Assembly (NCBI RefSeq): GCF_900115135.1
Contig: NZ_FOVK01000004.1
Coordinates: forward strand, 62,001-126,000
Direction: 5' to 3'
Length of the DNA: 64,000 nt
Source of the DNA: Proteiniclasticum ruminis
GTDB lineage: Bacteria > Bacillota > Clostridia > Clostridiales > Clostridiaceae
Below the pieces are notes generated by a model that was not told the origin of the DNA, searched no databases, and saw nothing but the letters and a program-made list of their open reading frames with translations. The translations under genes and the position numbers were made by a program. This document shows positions 33,864 to 42,996 of the stretch, piece after piece (positions within the stretch are counted from its first letter, which is position 1; every line of letters begins with the position of its first letter).

Positions 33864-34619
33864 TTAAAGCCCTAGTAGCTGCTTTTTCTTTGCATTAAAC
33901 TCTTCTTCAGAAATAACACCGTTATCAAAAAGATTTTTGAACTTCAAAATCTCATCTGCTTCTGAAACAGAATTTACTTGCTCCGTTTCTGAGCTATCAA
34001 CCATATCTACCGCTAGTTGTAACGCGGAGAGAGTGTCTTGCGCAGACTTATACATTGTCTTGTAGATAAAACTGCTAGTTTTTGTAGAAGTTGTGATAAA
34101 AGGTAAATATACAGTTTGTCTTGGACTATTACGTAGTGTTATTTTTATCTGTAGTGAGTTGCAGACACCCTTTGTCTTTTTGCCTCCAGTAACTCCTCCA
34201 ACTACAGCACCCACACCACCAAATAAAAGCCCCCCTGCAACTGCTCTGCCCAGACCTCCTTTTGTTATGGTTTCACCATCTTCGAGGAGTTCAAAATTAA
34301 GCAGTTGACCGTAGTTATATAGATTCGTATCTTTTTTAGACTTTTTAATGACTAGTGTCCTTGTATGATCGTCAAAAGAAATCACACCAACCTTCTTCGT
34401 TGCATTGAATTGATCAACAAGTACTTGGTTCTTTTCTTTCATTTTTATCATTTCTTTGATGGCTTCTCCATGATACTGTTTTCCGCTGGAAAGACTATTT
34501 ATACTGCTATCTAGCCCTGCCTTGGTCCAACATTCAATGCAAATATAACCATCTGACACTTGAACTTTTCCAGTAAAAACACCCATAGGTTTATCACAAG
34601 CTAAACAGTCTTTTGCCAT
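33864..34619 (-). CDS. Zinc-ribbon, glycine-zipper and SHOCT domain protein
   Basis: A 251-residue protein with three parts. The N-terminus is a small zinc ribbon (C5-x2-C8 and ICIEC near 27-30) of the DUF4428 kind. The middle includes a PH-like beta region and a glycine-rich hydrophobic stretch (AVAGGLLFGGVGAVVGG, about 124-142) that could insert in a membrane. The C-terminal 30 residues are a SHOCT domain (FKNLFDNGVISEEEFNAKKKQLL), an oligomerisation tail. The function is unknown. Base composition is somewhat more AT-rich than its neighbours. Confidence 0.75.
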   Translation of the reverse strand: MAKDCLACDKPMGVFTGKVQVSDGYICIECWTKAGLDSSINSLSSGKQYHGEAIKEMIKMKEKNQVLVDQFNATKKVGVISFDDHTRTLVIKKSKKDTNLYNYGQLLNFELLEDGETITKGGLGRAVAGGLLFGGVGAVVGGVTGGKKTKGVCNSLQIKITLRNSPRQTVYLPFITTSTKTSSFIYKTMYKSAQDTLSALQLAVDMVDSSETEQVNSVSEADEILKFKNLFDNGVISEEEFNAKKKQLLGL

Positions 34620-34882
34620 AAAAATCCCTCAGAACTCTTCTTTTCACAATTATATCACTTAATAAGACTCTAACCATATCCAGTAACAATTAAAATACAA
34701 GTCTTACAATCTCTAGTGTCATCAATCCATCCTGATAATCAAAACCCCAGATGAGTCACAAAACAAAGTTCTACCAGTTTATATTGAAACCCAGGATTGG
34801 TATAATATCAATTATACTGGCACCGTCGGCGTTTCATTCATCTACAGGCCTTATAATCTAACAATAATGACTTGCTTGCTCT

Positions 34883-35431
34883 CTACATAATTGAACCTGA
34901 TCTGTTTATAGATTGATCAATCCTAAGATTCATTACCCGAAAATCTCCCGAAAAAATATCAACCAGAATTCTATCTTTTGTCTGAACCTCATTATCTACA
35001 ACAACACAGCCAAGCTTCCTGTAATATTGATTAGAAGGTGCAGAATGATAATTGTATATAATCATCTTCTTCGCTCCTAACAAAGAGAAGTCCTCCAATA
35101 ACCTCTTAAGAAGAATTAGCGATACGCCTTTTCCTCGATGCTTGGGATATACCCACAGTCCATTGAGCTCCACTCCATGCTGCGGATCCTCTTTTGACTC
35201 CACAAAGCTTCCAAAAGCCACCCCCAACATTTTTTCTTGAGCGAACACACCATAAAGAAGGCGTACATCATTGTTTTCTTTGGCTCTGTTTTTCCAATCC
35301 ATCCAGAATGCATACTCTTTAGTATAGTCCAGTTCAACGTTTGAAAGCCCGCCTACCTCTTCTGGCCAGCATGATATTCTTAGTTTTACAGCTTCTGCCA
35401 TTTCTTCATCTCTTAACTCACGTATATGCAT
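34883..35431 (-). CDS. GNAT acetyltransferase
   Basis: A 182-residue N-acetyltransferase starting at the ATG for MHIRELRDEEM, which has GGAAGGGG upstream; an ATG 21 codons earlier has a weak site. The acetyl-CoA loop is in KHRGKGVSLILLKRLL and motif B is in YNYHSAPSNQYYRKLGC. The VELNGLWVYP strand precedes the loop as usual. The substrate cannot be predicted. The gene is isolated, with more than 200 bp of empty AT-rich DNA on either side. Confidence 0.8.
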   Translation of the reverse strand: MHIRELRDEEMAEAVKLRISCWPEEVGGLSNVELDYTKEYAFWMDWKNRAKENNDVRLLYGVFAQEKMLGVAFGSFVESKEDPQHGVELNGLWVYPKHRGKGVSLILLKRLLEDFSLLGAKKMIIYNYHSAPSNQYYRKLGCVVVDNEVQTKDRILVDIFSGDFRVMNLRIDQSINRSGSIM

Positions 35432-35545
35432 TTCCGGCCCCTTCCATTGTGATATCCAATGCTTGAATGATGTTCTAAACAACTTTATATTCATCTTACC
35501 AATTTATATACAATCATACAATTGATGTCTTCAGGAACTAGATAT

Positions 35546-35587
35546 AAAAACTCTACTGACTTCTAAATGAACTCAGTAGAGTTTTTT
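35546..35587. terminator. Bidirectional terminator after the glycerate operon
   Basis: ACTCTACTGA pairs with TCAGTAGAGT, with five A on the left (T run for the minus strand) and six T on the right. It closes the glycerate kinase transcript. Confidence 0.85.
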
Positions 35588-35675
35588 GTTGGTCTATTTA
35601 TCAATCCAAATTCATACTGGATTGACTTTATTGTGTATTTCCACTAGAAACACTCCGCAACTTAAAAACGTTATA

Positions 35676-36833
35676 TCAGTTTTTTTCACACTTCTTCATC
35701 AGTCTCACAATATTCTCTGTGGTTCTCGCAATATTTACGGATCCTTCCTGTAGAAGCTTTTCCAGTTCTGATGCGCCTGGCGCAATGCCAAATATGGCGT
35801 CAAACCCAACCTCATAAAGGCTTTCAATCCCTTCCCCAATCATCCCTGCAATTCCAACCACAGTGATTTCTTCACAAACTTCCTTCGCAGTTTTTGCCAC
35901 TCCATAAGGAGTCTTTCCGAACTTTGTCTGGAAATCTATGCCACCCTCACCCGTGAAGCAGTAAGCTGCTTCTTTCAGCTTTTCCTTCAGATTCGTATAC
36001 TTAATGACAATCTCCACTCCTGGTTTCAAGGTGCAGTTTGTGAAGGCAAGAAGTCCGGCACCTAATCCGCCTGCTGCCCCGGCGCCTGGTATGTCAGAAA
36101 CGTCTAGTCCAAGGTCTCGCTTGATTACATCCGCATAATGTCTGAGATTTTGATCCAGAATCTCAACCATGTGAGGAGCAGCTCCTTTCTGCGGACCAAA
36201 GACATGGGATGCCCCAGTGGGACCACATAAGGGATTTGTCACATCACAGGCAACTTCAAAGATGCACTCTGAAAGACGTGGATCCACCTCGCTTCGGTCA
36301 ATCCGGTCCAGTGAGCTTAATGAGCCGCCCCCCCAAGGAATCATGCTCCCATTCTCATCCAGAAGCTTTATTCCAAGAGCTGCCGCCATACCTGCTCCAC
36401 CATCGTTGGTGGCACTTCCACCAATTCCAAGGATGATCTTTCGGATTCCTTGGTCAAGGCACTCCTTTATCAGTTCTCCTGTTCCATAGGTTGTGGTGAT
36501 CAGGGGATTTTTGGTCTTCTGATCCACAAGATGAATTCCGCTTGCTGATGCCATTTCAATGACTGCTGTCTTTCCATCGCCAAGGATTCCATACATGGCT
36601 TCCACCTGGTTCCCAAGAGGTCCCGTGACGATTTTTTTCACAAGTCTTCCTTCTGTAGCATCCACAAGAGCTTGAGTAGTTCCTTCTCCTCCATCCGCCA
36701 TGGGCACATGGACGATCTGTGCATCAGGACAGGCTTTTCTGATTCCTTTTTCCATGGCTTCGCAGACCTCTTTTGCAGTTAAACTGCCCTTAAAAGAGTC
36801 CGGAGCCAGCACATATGTCTTACGTTCTTTCAT
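35676..36833 (-). CDS. Glycerate kinase (GlxK/GarK family)
   Basis: A 385-residue class I/II bacterial glycerate kinase. VLAPDSFKGSLTAKEVCEAM (about 8-27) and MADGGEGTTQALVDA (45-59) are the family signatures. LGIGGSATNDGGAGMAAALG (about 136-155) is the nucleotide and substrate loop. AGAAGGLGAGLLAF lies further on. The enzyme makes 2-phosphoglycerate from glycerate and feeds it to lower glycolysis. It follows the GntP permease by 23 bases with AAGGAG before the ATG, so import and phosphorylation are coupled. Confidence 0.93.
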   Translation of the reverse strand: MKERKTYVLAPDSFKGSLTAKEVCEAMEKGIRKACPDAQIVHVPMADGGEGTTQALVDATEGRLVKKIVTGPLGNQVEAMYGILGDGKTAVIEMASASGIHLVDQKTKNPLITTTYGTGELIKECLDQGIRKIILGIGGSATNDGGAGMAAALGIKLLDENGSMIPWGGGSLSSLDRIDRSEVDPRLSECIFEVACDVTNPLCGPTGASHVFGPQKGAAPHMVEILDQNLRHYADVIKRDLGLDVSDIPGAGAAGGLGAGLLAFTNCTLKPGVEIVIKYTNLKEKLKEAAYCFTGEGGIDFQTKFGKTPYGVAKTAKEVCEEITVVGIAGMIGEGIESLYEVGFDAIFGIAPGASELEKLLQEGSVNIARTTENIVRLMKKCEKN

Positions 36834-36856
36834 AAATTCTTCTCCTTAGTTGGGGT

Positions 36857-38137
36857 TTACAGGATACCGATGACTCCATAGATGATGGTGGATACGATGG
36901 TCATGGCCAGTCCAATCATGGACTCATAAGGAATCAGCGCCAGTCTTTCTTTAAACGCCATAGATACACTTCCGCCAGTGGCATGGAAGAAAGAACCATG
37001 TGGCAGGTGGTCAAGTACTGTAGCACCCGTATGAATCATCGCTGCACCAGCCAGAGGAGCAACACCCGCTCCAGTTAAAGTACCGCCAAATACACTGCTC
37101 GCAACTGCAGATCCTGATGTGGTAGAAGCTGTTGCAGCGGACATGAGGATACCTGCGATAGGAGCCAGAAGATACGTAGGCAGTCCCAGTACCTCAATGG
37201 CGTTGATAAATACATCTCCAAGGGTTGAGTTTGAAATAATACCCGCAATGAGACCTGTTCCAAGAAGGATGATGGCCACATTGGTCATTTTATCCAGACC
37301 ATATTGGGTGTATTCTACGACATGCTTCGCTTTTCCAAGGACGATGACAGCCACAAGCCCTCCCACTGGCAAGGCAAGCATTGGATCGATGTTGATATCA
37401 AAGATCGGTCTCAAGGAAAGAAGAACAATGGCCACAACTGGTCCAAGTATTGACTTTCCAAAGGATGGAAGGTTGTCAGCATTGGATACTTCTCCGCCTT
37501 CCTCAAGGCTGAAGCTTGTGCCTTTTCCACTTTTACTGAGTTTTGTGGCCACCACAAATGTCAATGCGATACCGATGACGGCTGGAATGATGCCCGCCAT
37601 CATGACACTGGTCAGTGGCACACCAAAGGAATCGGAAACTGCGATGGCATTGGGATTCGGGGACATCATATTCCCCGCTTTTCCTCCTCCAATCATGGCA
37701 AGAAGAATTGTTGTTCTTGAAATCTTCAGCTTCTTTGCAATCTCAATGGCAATGGGTGCTACTGTGATGACTGAAATGTCAATAAATACACCCACCATGG
37801 TAAGAAGCATGGTGGCGAGAGAAATGGCCAGCAGGGCTTTCTTTGCCCCCAGCTTATCGATGATGGTGTACGCCATAGATGCTGCTGCACCAGACTTGAT
37901 TAAGATTCCAGCCATGATTCCTGCGGCAAGGATTCTCAAGATGGCCGTGATCATTCCAGCTGCTCCGCCTTTCATCAGTCCAATGGTGTCCACGATCGAC
38001 GCTCCGCCGATGAGTCCTCCTAGGATGGCTCCGATGAACAACGCGTAAAAAGGTGCGACTTTCTTAAAGATTAAAACGATAGATACGATGAGTGCAACCA
38101 GTGCCCCAAGGGCGGTTATTGTGACTTGTGCGTCCAT
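36857..38137 (-). CDS. GntP-family permease (likely glycerate importer)
   Basis: A 426-residue polytopic transporter with about 11-12 hydrophobic segments. GntP-type features include MIGGGKAGNMMSPNPNAIAVSD (about 148-169) and the C-terminal LDHLPHGSFFHATGGS. GntP proteins are proton symporters for gluconate and related hydroxy acids. With a glycerate kinase as the only enzyme in the operon and a CdaR-type regulator opposite, glycerate is the best guess. First gene of the operon. Confidence 0.9.
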   Translation of the reverse strand: MDAQVTITALGALVALIVSIVLIFKKVAPFYALFIGAILGGLIGGASIVDTIGLMKGGAAGMITAILRILAAGIMAGILIKSGAAASMAYTIIDKLGAKKALLAISLATMLLTMVGVFIDISVITVAPIAIEIAKKLKISRTTILLAMIGGGKAGNMMSPNPNAIAVSDSFGVPLTSVMMAGIIPAVIGIALTFVVATKLSKSGKGTSFSLEEGGEVSNADNLPSFGKSILGPVVAIVLLSLRPIFDINIDPMLALPVGGLVAVIVLGKAKHVVEYTQYGLDKMTNVAIILLGTGLIAGIISNSTLGDVFINAIEVLGLPTYLLAPIAGILMSAATASTTSGSAVASSVFGGTLTGAGVAPLAGAAMIHTGATVLDHLPHGSFFHATGGSVSMAFKERLALIPYESMIGLAMTIVSTIIYGVIGIL

Positions 38138-38205
38138 ATAACGATCTCCTTTTAAGTTGTTATTTTTTTATCCTTCCTTATCTTATCTGATTGTCGTTTA
38201 CATTC

Positions 38206-38225
38206 ATACGGTACCTGTACCATAT
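38206..38225. promoter_or_regulatory. 20-bp palindrome, candidate CdaR-type operator
   Basis: ATACGGTAC, two bases, then GTACCATAT: nine-base arms matching at eight positions. It lies in the 145-bp gap between the divergent permease and regulator genes and suits control of both. Confidence 0.5.
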
Positions 38226-38282
38226 TAATCCTTTTCACTTTGACTAATTTTTGTTACAATTACCAAATACGAGGTGGGAAAG

Positions 38283-39401
38283 ATGAAAATATCAAGTAAA
38301 CTTGCACAGAATATCGTACAGAGCATCAAGGAAATCATACAGCATGAGATCAACTTCATGAACATGGAAGGCATTATCATTGCGTCTACTGATCCTATGA
38401 GAATCGGACAGCAACATGAAGGTGCTCTAAAAGTATTAAAGACAAAAAGAAGTCTATCTGTAAAGAATGATGATGAGTTCAAAGGCACAAAGAAAGGAAT
38501 CAATCTTCCTCTGTATTTTGAGGAGGAGATCATTGCTGTGGTGGGCATCACAGGAAATCCAGAGGATGTGTCGAAATATGTGCACATCCTGACAAAAATG
38601 ACAGAAATTCTGATAAAAGAAGCATATCTGCAGGAAGTATCCTTTAATACAAAAGAAAACCAGCGCATCATCATTGAAAACTTACTTTACAACACCCAAA
38701 GCACAGACTTTGAGAACGTCAGCTATCGTGATATCTATAAGTATGATGTCGCGATCCCACGAAGAGTTGTGCAAGGAATGTTTCTGACAGATCATGCTGT
38801 AGATACTGCTCTTTATAAATATCTGCAGAAAATGGTTCCAGATCCGTCTCAGACTATTTTCGCCCTGAACCGGAATACGCTGACCATCCTTTCTACCCTC
38901 ACAAAGCCCGCTTTATTGAGGCTGAATCTTTCTGCTATACAAGAACTCGTGAAAAACTCTTTTGGACTGGAACTGGTTTTCGGTGTAGGCTCCGTTTGCA
39001 CCACGAGTGCTGACTCAAGAAAGTCCTTCTCTGAAGCTCAGAAAAGCCTCATGTGGGCAAAAAACTTATTAAAGGTTCCCATTCAGTTTTATGAGGATTT
39101 GGATCTTGGAATCCTCCTTCTTCCGGAGCTCAGCGGCTCCGCCCCTCTCTTTGAGTCAAAAATACTGGGCCGATTGAGTGATAAAGAGAAAGGGGACTTC
39201 ATGGTGCTTCTGAAATCCTATGAAAAACACAACGGTTCCATCACGAGGTGCGCCAATGAGCTGTTTATTCATAAAAACACCTTGCAGTACCGCTTGAACA
39301 GTCTTTATGAAAAGACTGGCTATAATCCAAGAGAACTCCATGACTATACCATTTTAAAGCTTGCTTTTCTGATTTATGAAATTGGTCTCCGAAATAGATA
39401 A
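38283..39401 (+). CDS. CdaR-family sugar diacid/glycerate regulator
   Basis: A 372-residue CdaR-type activator. The N-terminal ~130 residues form the diacid-recognition domain (LAQNIVQSIKEIIQHEINFMN and EGIIIASTDPMRIGQ are typical). A GGDEF-like central region follows. The C-terminal helix-turn-helix is SITRCANELFIHKNTLQYRLNSLYEKTG (about 322-349). E. coli CdaR senses D-glycerate, galactarate and glucarate, matching the divergent kinase and permease. The start is the ATG five bases after GAGGTGG; a GTG three codons earlier overlaps that site. Confidence 0.9.
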   Translation: MKISSKLAQNIVQSIKEIIQHEINFMNMEGIIIASTDPMRIGQQHEGALKVLKTKRSLSVKNDDEFKGTKKGINLPLYFEEEIIAVVGITGNPEDVSKYVHILTKMTEILIKEAYLQEVSFNTKENQRIIIENLLYNTQSTDFENVSYRDIYKYDVAIPRRVVQGMFLTDHAVDTALYKYLQKMVPDPSQTIFALNRNTLTILSTLTKPALLRLNLSAIQELVKNSFGLELVFGVGSVCTTSADSRKSFSEAQKSLMWAKNLLKVPIQFYEDLDLGILLLPELSGSAPLFESKILGRLSDKEKGDFMVLLKSYEKHNGSITRCANELFIHKNTLQYRLNSLYEKTGYNPRELHDYTILKLAFLIYEIGLRNR

Positions 39402-39478
39402 CTCTATGTATCTGTGAGTAGTACATCAAAAATAAACTCTTGAGAAACTGCCACAAACAAGCAGCAAGACATCAACAA

Positions 39479-39513
39479 AAAATCCTAGAAGTGTTTTTAC
39501 CTTCTAGGATTTT
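39479..39513. terminator. Bidirectional terminator
   Basis: AAAATCCTAGAAG pairs with CTTCTAGGATTTT (13 bp) between the converging CdaR and nucleotidyltransferase genes. Confidence 0.9.
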
Positions 39514-39553
39514 CCCGGTTGCTCATCTATAGAGTCTTCCTTTTTTAACCATC

Positions 39554-40327
39554 TTACTTCAGTTTTGTGTTTATACAGTAGACTTCCGTCAGCATTTGCT
39601 TAATCTGATCCATCGTGGTATTTCGAATCCCTAATTTTTTCAAGAAATTGTCATCTTCTTCAATTTCAGCTACAAATTTACGGATATCCCTTTGAATAAT
39701 CATTGGAACTTCCGATAGCATTCCAATCTTTAAGAGTTGGGATAATTTATAAATATCATTCTTGTGCTTTTTGATGTCCCCCCTCTGAATATTTTCACCA
39801 TTCTCCCTGCGCTGTTTATTATCTATCCAGGCTCTTGCTTTCAGAGGAATAATACAACTTACATCTGCAATCATCAAGCCGTTGAGTTCAATCTTCTGTT
39901 TCATAACGAAATCATAATAATCTTTATTTAGCAATATCGCGGAAAGACTAACAATCTCGTCTTCCAGCAACATAGGAAGAACCATACCATCTTCCCCCAA
40001 TTCAAATCTTTCAGTTTTGCAAGAGAGTATTTCTAACATTATGGGAAATTCAGTACTACTTGGATGCGTAAATCTATAGAATCTTCTTTTCCCAGTAGAC
40101 TTTCTGACGCAAGTGTAACCTCCGGCTTTAACAAACTTCCAGAATTGACTTATAAACGTATCAGTTAGCGCTTCCACACTCAATACTAGATCAATATCTT
40201 TTGTTGCTCTAGCCATGTCAAACCCAGCATCATCTAGAAGCAAATAGCTTGCTAATCCACCAATGATTACATAATTATCTTTGAAATCTTGAAAGTATTC
40301 CCGGAACTTATCTAATCCGTGTATCAT
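39554..40327 (-). CDS. AbiEii-like nucleotidyltransferase (putative toxin)
   Basis: A 257-residue nucleotidyltransferase-fold protein. YVIIGGLASYLLLDD (about 19-33) holds the glycine-rich helix and ATKDIDLVLS (41-50) the metal-binding D-x-D. KARAWIDNKQRR (164-175) resembles the later conserved helix of the AbiEii/MNT group. AbiEii-type proteins are toxins of type IV toxin-antitoxin pairs and give phage exclusion; others in the fold modify tRNA or antitoxins. It is the second gene, 13 bases after a winged-helix partner whose promoter has inverted repeats. The assignment is by fold and gene order. Confidence 0.7.
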   Translation of the reverse strand: MIHGLDKFREYFQDFKDNYVIIGGLASYLLLDDAGFDMARATKDIDLVLSVEALTDTFISQFWKFVKAGGYTCVRKSTGKRRFYRFTHPSSTEFPIMLEILSCKTERFELGEDGMVLPMLLEDEIVSLSAILLNKDYYDFVMKQKIELNGLMIADVSCIIPLKARAWIDNKQRRENGENIQRGDIKKHKNDIYKLSQLLKIGMLSEVPMIIQRDIRKFVAEIEEDDNFLKKLGIRNTTMDQIKQMLTEVYCINTKLK

Positions 40328-40340
40328 TTCTTCTAGTCTC

Positions 40341-41318
40341 TCACCTCAAAAATCGTTCTACTAAGATCTCCATTTCTTTTTCGATTCTTTCATCTTCCTC
40401 ATTTATGAACATAATATACAAGGCTATTGGATGCACTCTATTGCTTATTTTAGGCAGCTGATACCTCCATAACTCAACTTGGCAAACACCAAGATCTTCA
40501 TGAGGAACCTCCTCAATATCAGTGCTTAACACTTTCCATTTCCTATTCATAATTCCAAAAACATCCACTCTAGGTCTCATCAGCATTGTTTCTTCAGACA
40601 ATGCACTTTCCCCGGAAACCGATAATTCTCTCCACAAATCCTTTTGTATTGAATCTCGCTTCACATATATTTTTTTCATGATGGGTCCGGCGAATATCTG
40701 TTTCGCATTTCGGATGATCTTTTTAGTGAAATCACCTATGTCTTCGACATTATTATACGATGTTATTTCATTACTATTCATTTCTTTTATCGCTCTTGAA
40801 ATTGACATCTCGCTAACATCCAGTTTTCTTGCCAGCTCACTTCTATGCTTCGGAAACTCATTGGAACAGATGATTTCAAGTATCAACGCTTCAGTAGTTG
40901 GTGATATTTTATAAATGGAATCCTTTTGCTTACTATACCGGTTCATCCTTTTCTCTGTAAATATTCTTCCAACGGTGGGTAAAAATATCTGCTTTCCAGG
41001 AACAACAAAAGAAACTCCTTTTTCGATCAGCTTATTCCTCAAGTATTTTGTAACGTCATCGAATACGAGTATAACTTCAATATCGTACCCGCAGACCTCT
41101 TTCACTTTTCTTACATGCTTTTCCAGAGATGGGATACTCAGTTCAATAGTTTTACTGCAGTCCATCAGTAAAAAATCATGATCAGAATAACTGATCATAC
41201 GAAAGTTATAGGTTGAAGATAAGTATAGCGGTAATTTTGATGTAGGGAACGGATTTTCAAGCAACACTTTTCCACTGAAATTAAATTCTATGTAGCTTGC
41301 TGCTTCTTCTATATTCAA
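40341..41318 (-). CDS. Winged-helix protein, AbiEi-like antitoxin/regulator
   Basis: About 325 residues, with no strong family match that I can name. The central part (about 140-195) is a winged helix (RSELARKLDVSEMSISRAIKEMN). The N-terminal ~130 residues and the C-terminal ~110 are alpha/beta, the latter with RPRVDVFGIMNRKWKVLSTDIEE. Gene order (regulator, then nucleotidyltransferase) is that of AbiE systems, in which AbiEi represses the promoter by binding inverted repeats. I prefer a TTG start nine bases after AAAGGAG; an ATG three codons earlier abuts that site with no spacing. The pair is AT-rich and lies directly outside the left end of the guaA island. Confidence 0.6.
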   Translation of the reverse strand: MNIEEAASYIEFNFSGKVLLENPFPTSKLPLYLSSTYNFRMISYSDHDFLLMDCSKTIELSIPSLEKHVRKVKEVCGYDIEVILVFDDVTKYLRNKLIEKGVSFVVPGKQIFLPTVGRIFTEKRMNRYSKQKDSIYKISPTTEALILEIICSNEFPKHRSELARKLDVSEMSISRAIKEMNSNEITSYNNVEDIGDFTKKIIRNAKQIFAGPIMKKIYVKRDSIQKDLWRELSVSGESALSEETMLMRPRVDVFGIMNRKWKVLSTDIEEVPHEDLGVCQVELWRYQLPKISNRVHPIALYIMFINEEDERIEKEMEILVERFLR

Positions 41319-41392
41319 AGACAACATCTCCTTTACAACATAGTTTTATCGTTTACACCTCAAATTTTCAAAATAATCTAATACGTTGTCAC

Positions 41393-41453
41393 ATTATAAC
41401 ATTTATTATTTTCTTTATCAATTAAAATGTTAAAGTAAATATATATGTTAAAA
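41393..41453 (-). promoter_or_regulatory. Promoter and repeats of the AbiE-like operon
   Basis: On the minus strand TTGATA (41416-41421), a 17-base spacer and TATAAT (41393-41398). TAACATTT (41397-41404) and AAATGTTA (41425-41432) form an inverted repeat around this promoter, and a third copy (ATGTTAAAA, about 41445-41453) lies upstream. This fits autorepression by the winged-helix protein. Confidence 0.7.
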
Positions 41454-41457
41454 CGTA

Positions 41458-41506
41458 AAATAACCATAGCTACCGTCATTAATAGACATTTCAGCTATGG
41501 TTATTT
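41458..41506. terminator. 14-bp hairpin, probable former guaA terminator
   Basis: AAATAACCATAGCT pairs perfectly with AGCTATGGTTATTT. It stands about 105 bases beyond the displaced guaA end on the side where the original guaA transcript would have ended. Confidence 0.6.
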
Positions 41507-41611
41507 CCATTACACTTCTCCATCAGTTTCTGGAACACATTGAATGTACCAGAAACACCTGAGAGATGATAACTATTCAATAGTGATACTCTGGAATGAA
41601 ACGCTGTGTGT

Positions 41612-41788
41612 TTATTCCCACTCTATGGTTGAAGGTGGCTTGGAGGTTACATCATATACGATTCTGTTGACCCCAGGCACTTCATTGACGATTCTTCTGG
41701 ATACAATATCCAGCACCTCATAAGGGATTCTGGACCACTCGGAAGTCATCCCGTCTGTGGACTGCACTGCTCTTAAGGCAATGAGGTG
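41612..41788 (-). pseudogene. guaA: Displaced guaA 3' end (left attachment repeat)
   Basis: A copy of the last ~58 codons of guaA including the stop, in the same orientation as the intact gene 8.5 kb away (50140-50316). In the first 174 bases I count six differences. All are synonymous (for example AAC/AAT, AGA/CGA, TTA/CTA). Upstream of the repeat the sequence changes abruptly to AT-rich DNA. This is what remains of the chromosomal guaA end after an element recombined there and supplied a replacement end, so it marks the left boundary of the island. Confidence 0.88.
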
Positions 41789-42339
41789 TAGATGTATTTA
41801 GAAACCACTTCATACGGAAGCTATTGATACCTTTGATAATTAAAAAAATATCTTTTTGATACTCTTCTTAACTGTATTATAATCTAGTTCCGTTTAAACG
41901 TAAATAACTATTAGTCATAAAGTCAACGTACTCAACCTTTGACGTTATTGGTTTAAATTACTATTCAGTCTTTAAAAAAATCATTCATTTTTGTTTTTAT
42001 TCTATCACGATTCTTATTCTCAGATTCGATATCTAAAAAATCTATCCAATCTTGATTTGATACAGAATTCAGCATTAAGAATCATCAATTGAAAAACCTT
42101 GAGAAATCTAAAGTAAGACGGATCAATACTCAGAAATATTATTATATCCTATCATACTAGTAATATGTACTAGACTAGCACTTACTACGAATCGAACTTA
42201 CGTTTACTTTATTGCAACTTAAATCAGATTAGCATTAATTGATAGGAATATTAAAGTATAAATCACAAGAATATGTATAATGATATATGAAAGGGCTTTT
42301 ATTTCTACTATACTATAAATTTTAAGGTGGTGTTCATTA
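41789..42339. other. AT-rich left end of the island, no clear gene
   Basis: 551 bp without a gene that I can support. On the minus strand 41965-42075 is a 36-codon open frame that looks protein-like (it contains NQDWIDFLDIES) but lacks a ribosome binding site, and may be the tail of a decayed gene. The stretch contains scattered short palindromes and a promoter-like region before the next gene. Confidence 0.5.
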
Positions 42340-42891
42340 TTGAAGTATGATGAATTAATTGTCGGTGCTATTATAGGATTTGTATCAAGCATCCTAACTA
42401 CATTAACTATAGGATTCTTAAATACATTTGGGAAAGTAGAGCTTTATGTCAAGATTTCAAGCACTAGTAGCTTTCGTAAGTGGGGTTTTGTAAATCAAAT
42501 AGGTAATGAGATTTCGTTATTCTTACCTCTAGTTATTCAGATTCAAAACACTTCTAAAACAACAAAAATTGTTAGAGATCTGAATGTTTATGCTTATAAT
42601 AATGGTCGTTGTGTTGGAAGGTTTACTCAAGCTCCTGTTTCAAAGAATGGAAAATATGGTAATAATGGATCTTACACCTTTTTATGTAATCCAACAAGTA
42701 TTGAAAACTATGAGTGCTTATTTACTATTAGTAATAATGAAGTACGCACATCATTTGATGAACTTCGAATTCAATACTTCGATACAAGAAATAAAAAGAA
42801 AAAGTTCAAATTCAGAGATATTGATAATTGTTGGATTGATGCACCTAGAGATTTTGATGAGAGCTGGAGCAATCTTAAATCATACAAGTAA
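42340..42891 (+). CDS. Unknown membrane-anchored protein
   Basis: A 183-residue protein starting at TTG with AAGGTGG nine bases upstream. Residues ~6-30 are one hydrophobic helix (ELIVGAIIGFVSSILTTLTIGFL), so the protein is anchored by its N-terminus. The rest looks like a beta-rich domain with LPLVIQIQNTSKTTKIVRDLNVYAY and a basic stretch DTRNKKKKFKF. No known family is recognised. It is the first gene inside the left end of the guaA island and has the island's AT-rich composition. A cell-surface or defence accessory role is possible, without evidence. Confidence 0.6.
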   Translation: MKYDELIVGAIIGFVSSILTTLTIGFLNTFGKVELYVKISSTSSFRKWGFVNQIGNEISLFLPLVIQIQNTSKTTKIVRDLNVYAYNNGRCVGRFTQAPVSKNGKYGNNGSYTFLCNPTSIENYECLFTISNNEVRTSFDELRIQYFDTRNKKKKFKFRDIDNCWIDAPRDFDESWSNLKSYK

Positions 42892-42996
42892 ACAAAAACT
42901 CTACGATAATTAATGTTCAAATTAAAGTACACCTCATCATGTTCATTATTTTGAACCATATTTTTATGTTTAAATACTTCTAATAGCTCCAAATTA

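Noticed and set aside
34749-34880. Small plus-strand open frames, and the GTATAAT/ATTATAC inverted repeat at 34800-34817
   Set aside because: One frame could encode ~36 residues with a hydrophobic stretch, but there is no ribosome site, and the overlapping frames look equally protein-like. The inverted repeat has no gene to control on either side.
37119-38048. 309-codon plus-strand open frame
   Set aside because: Antisense shadow of the GntP permease gene; low-complexity Met/Ala/Pro composition.
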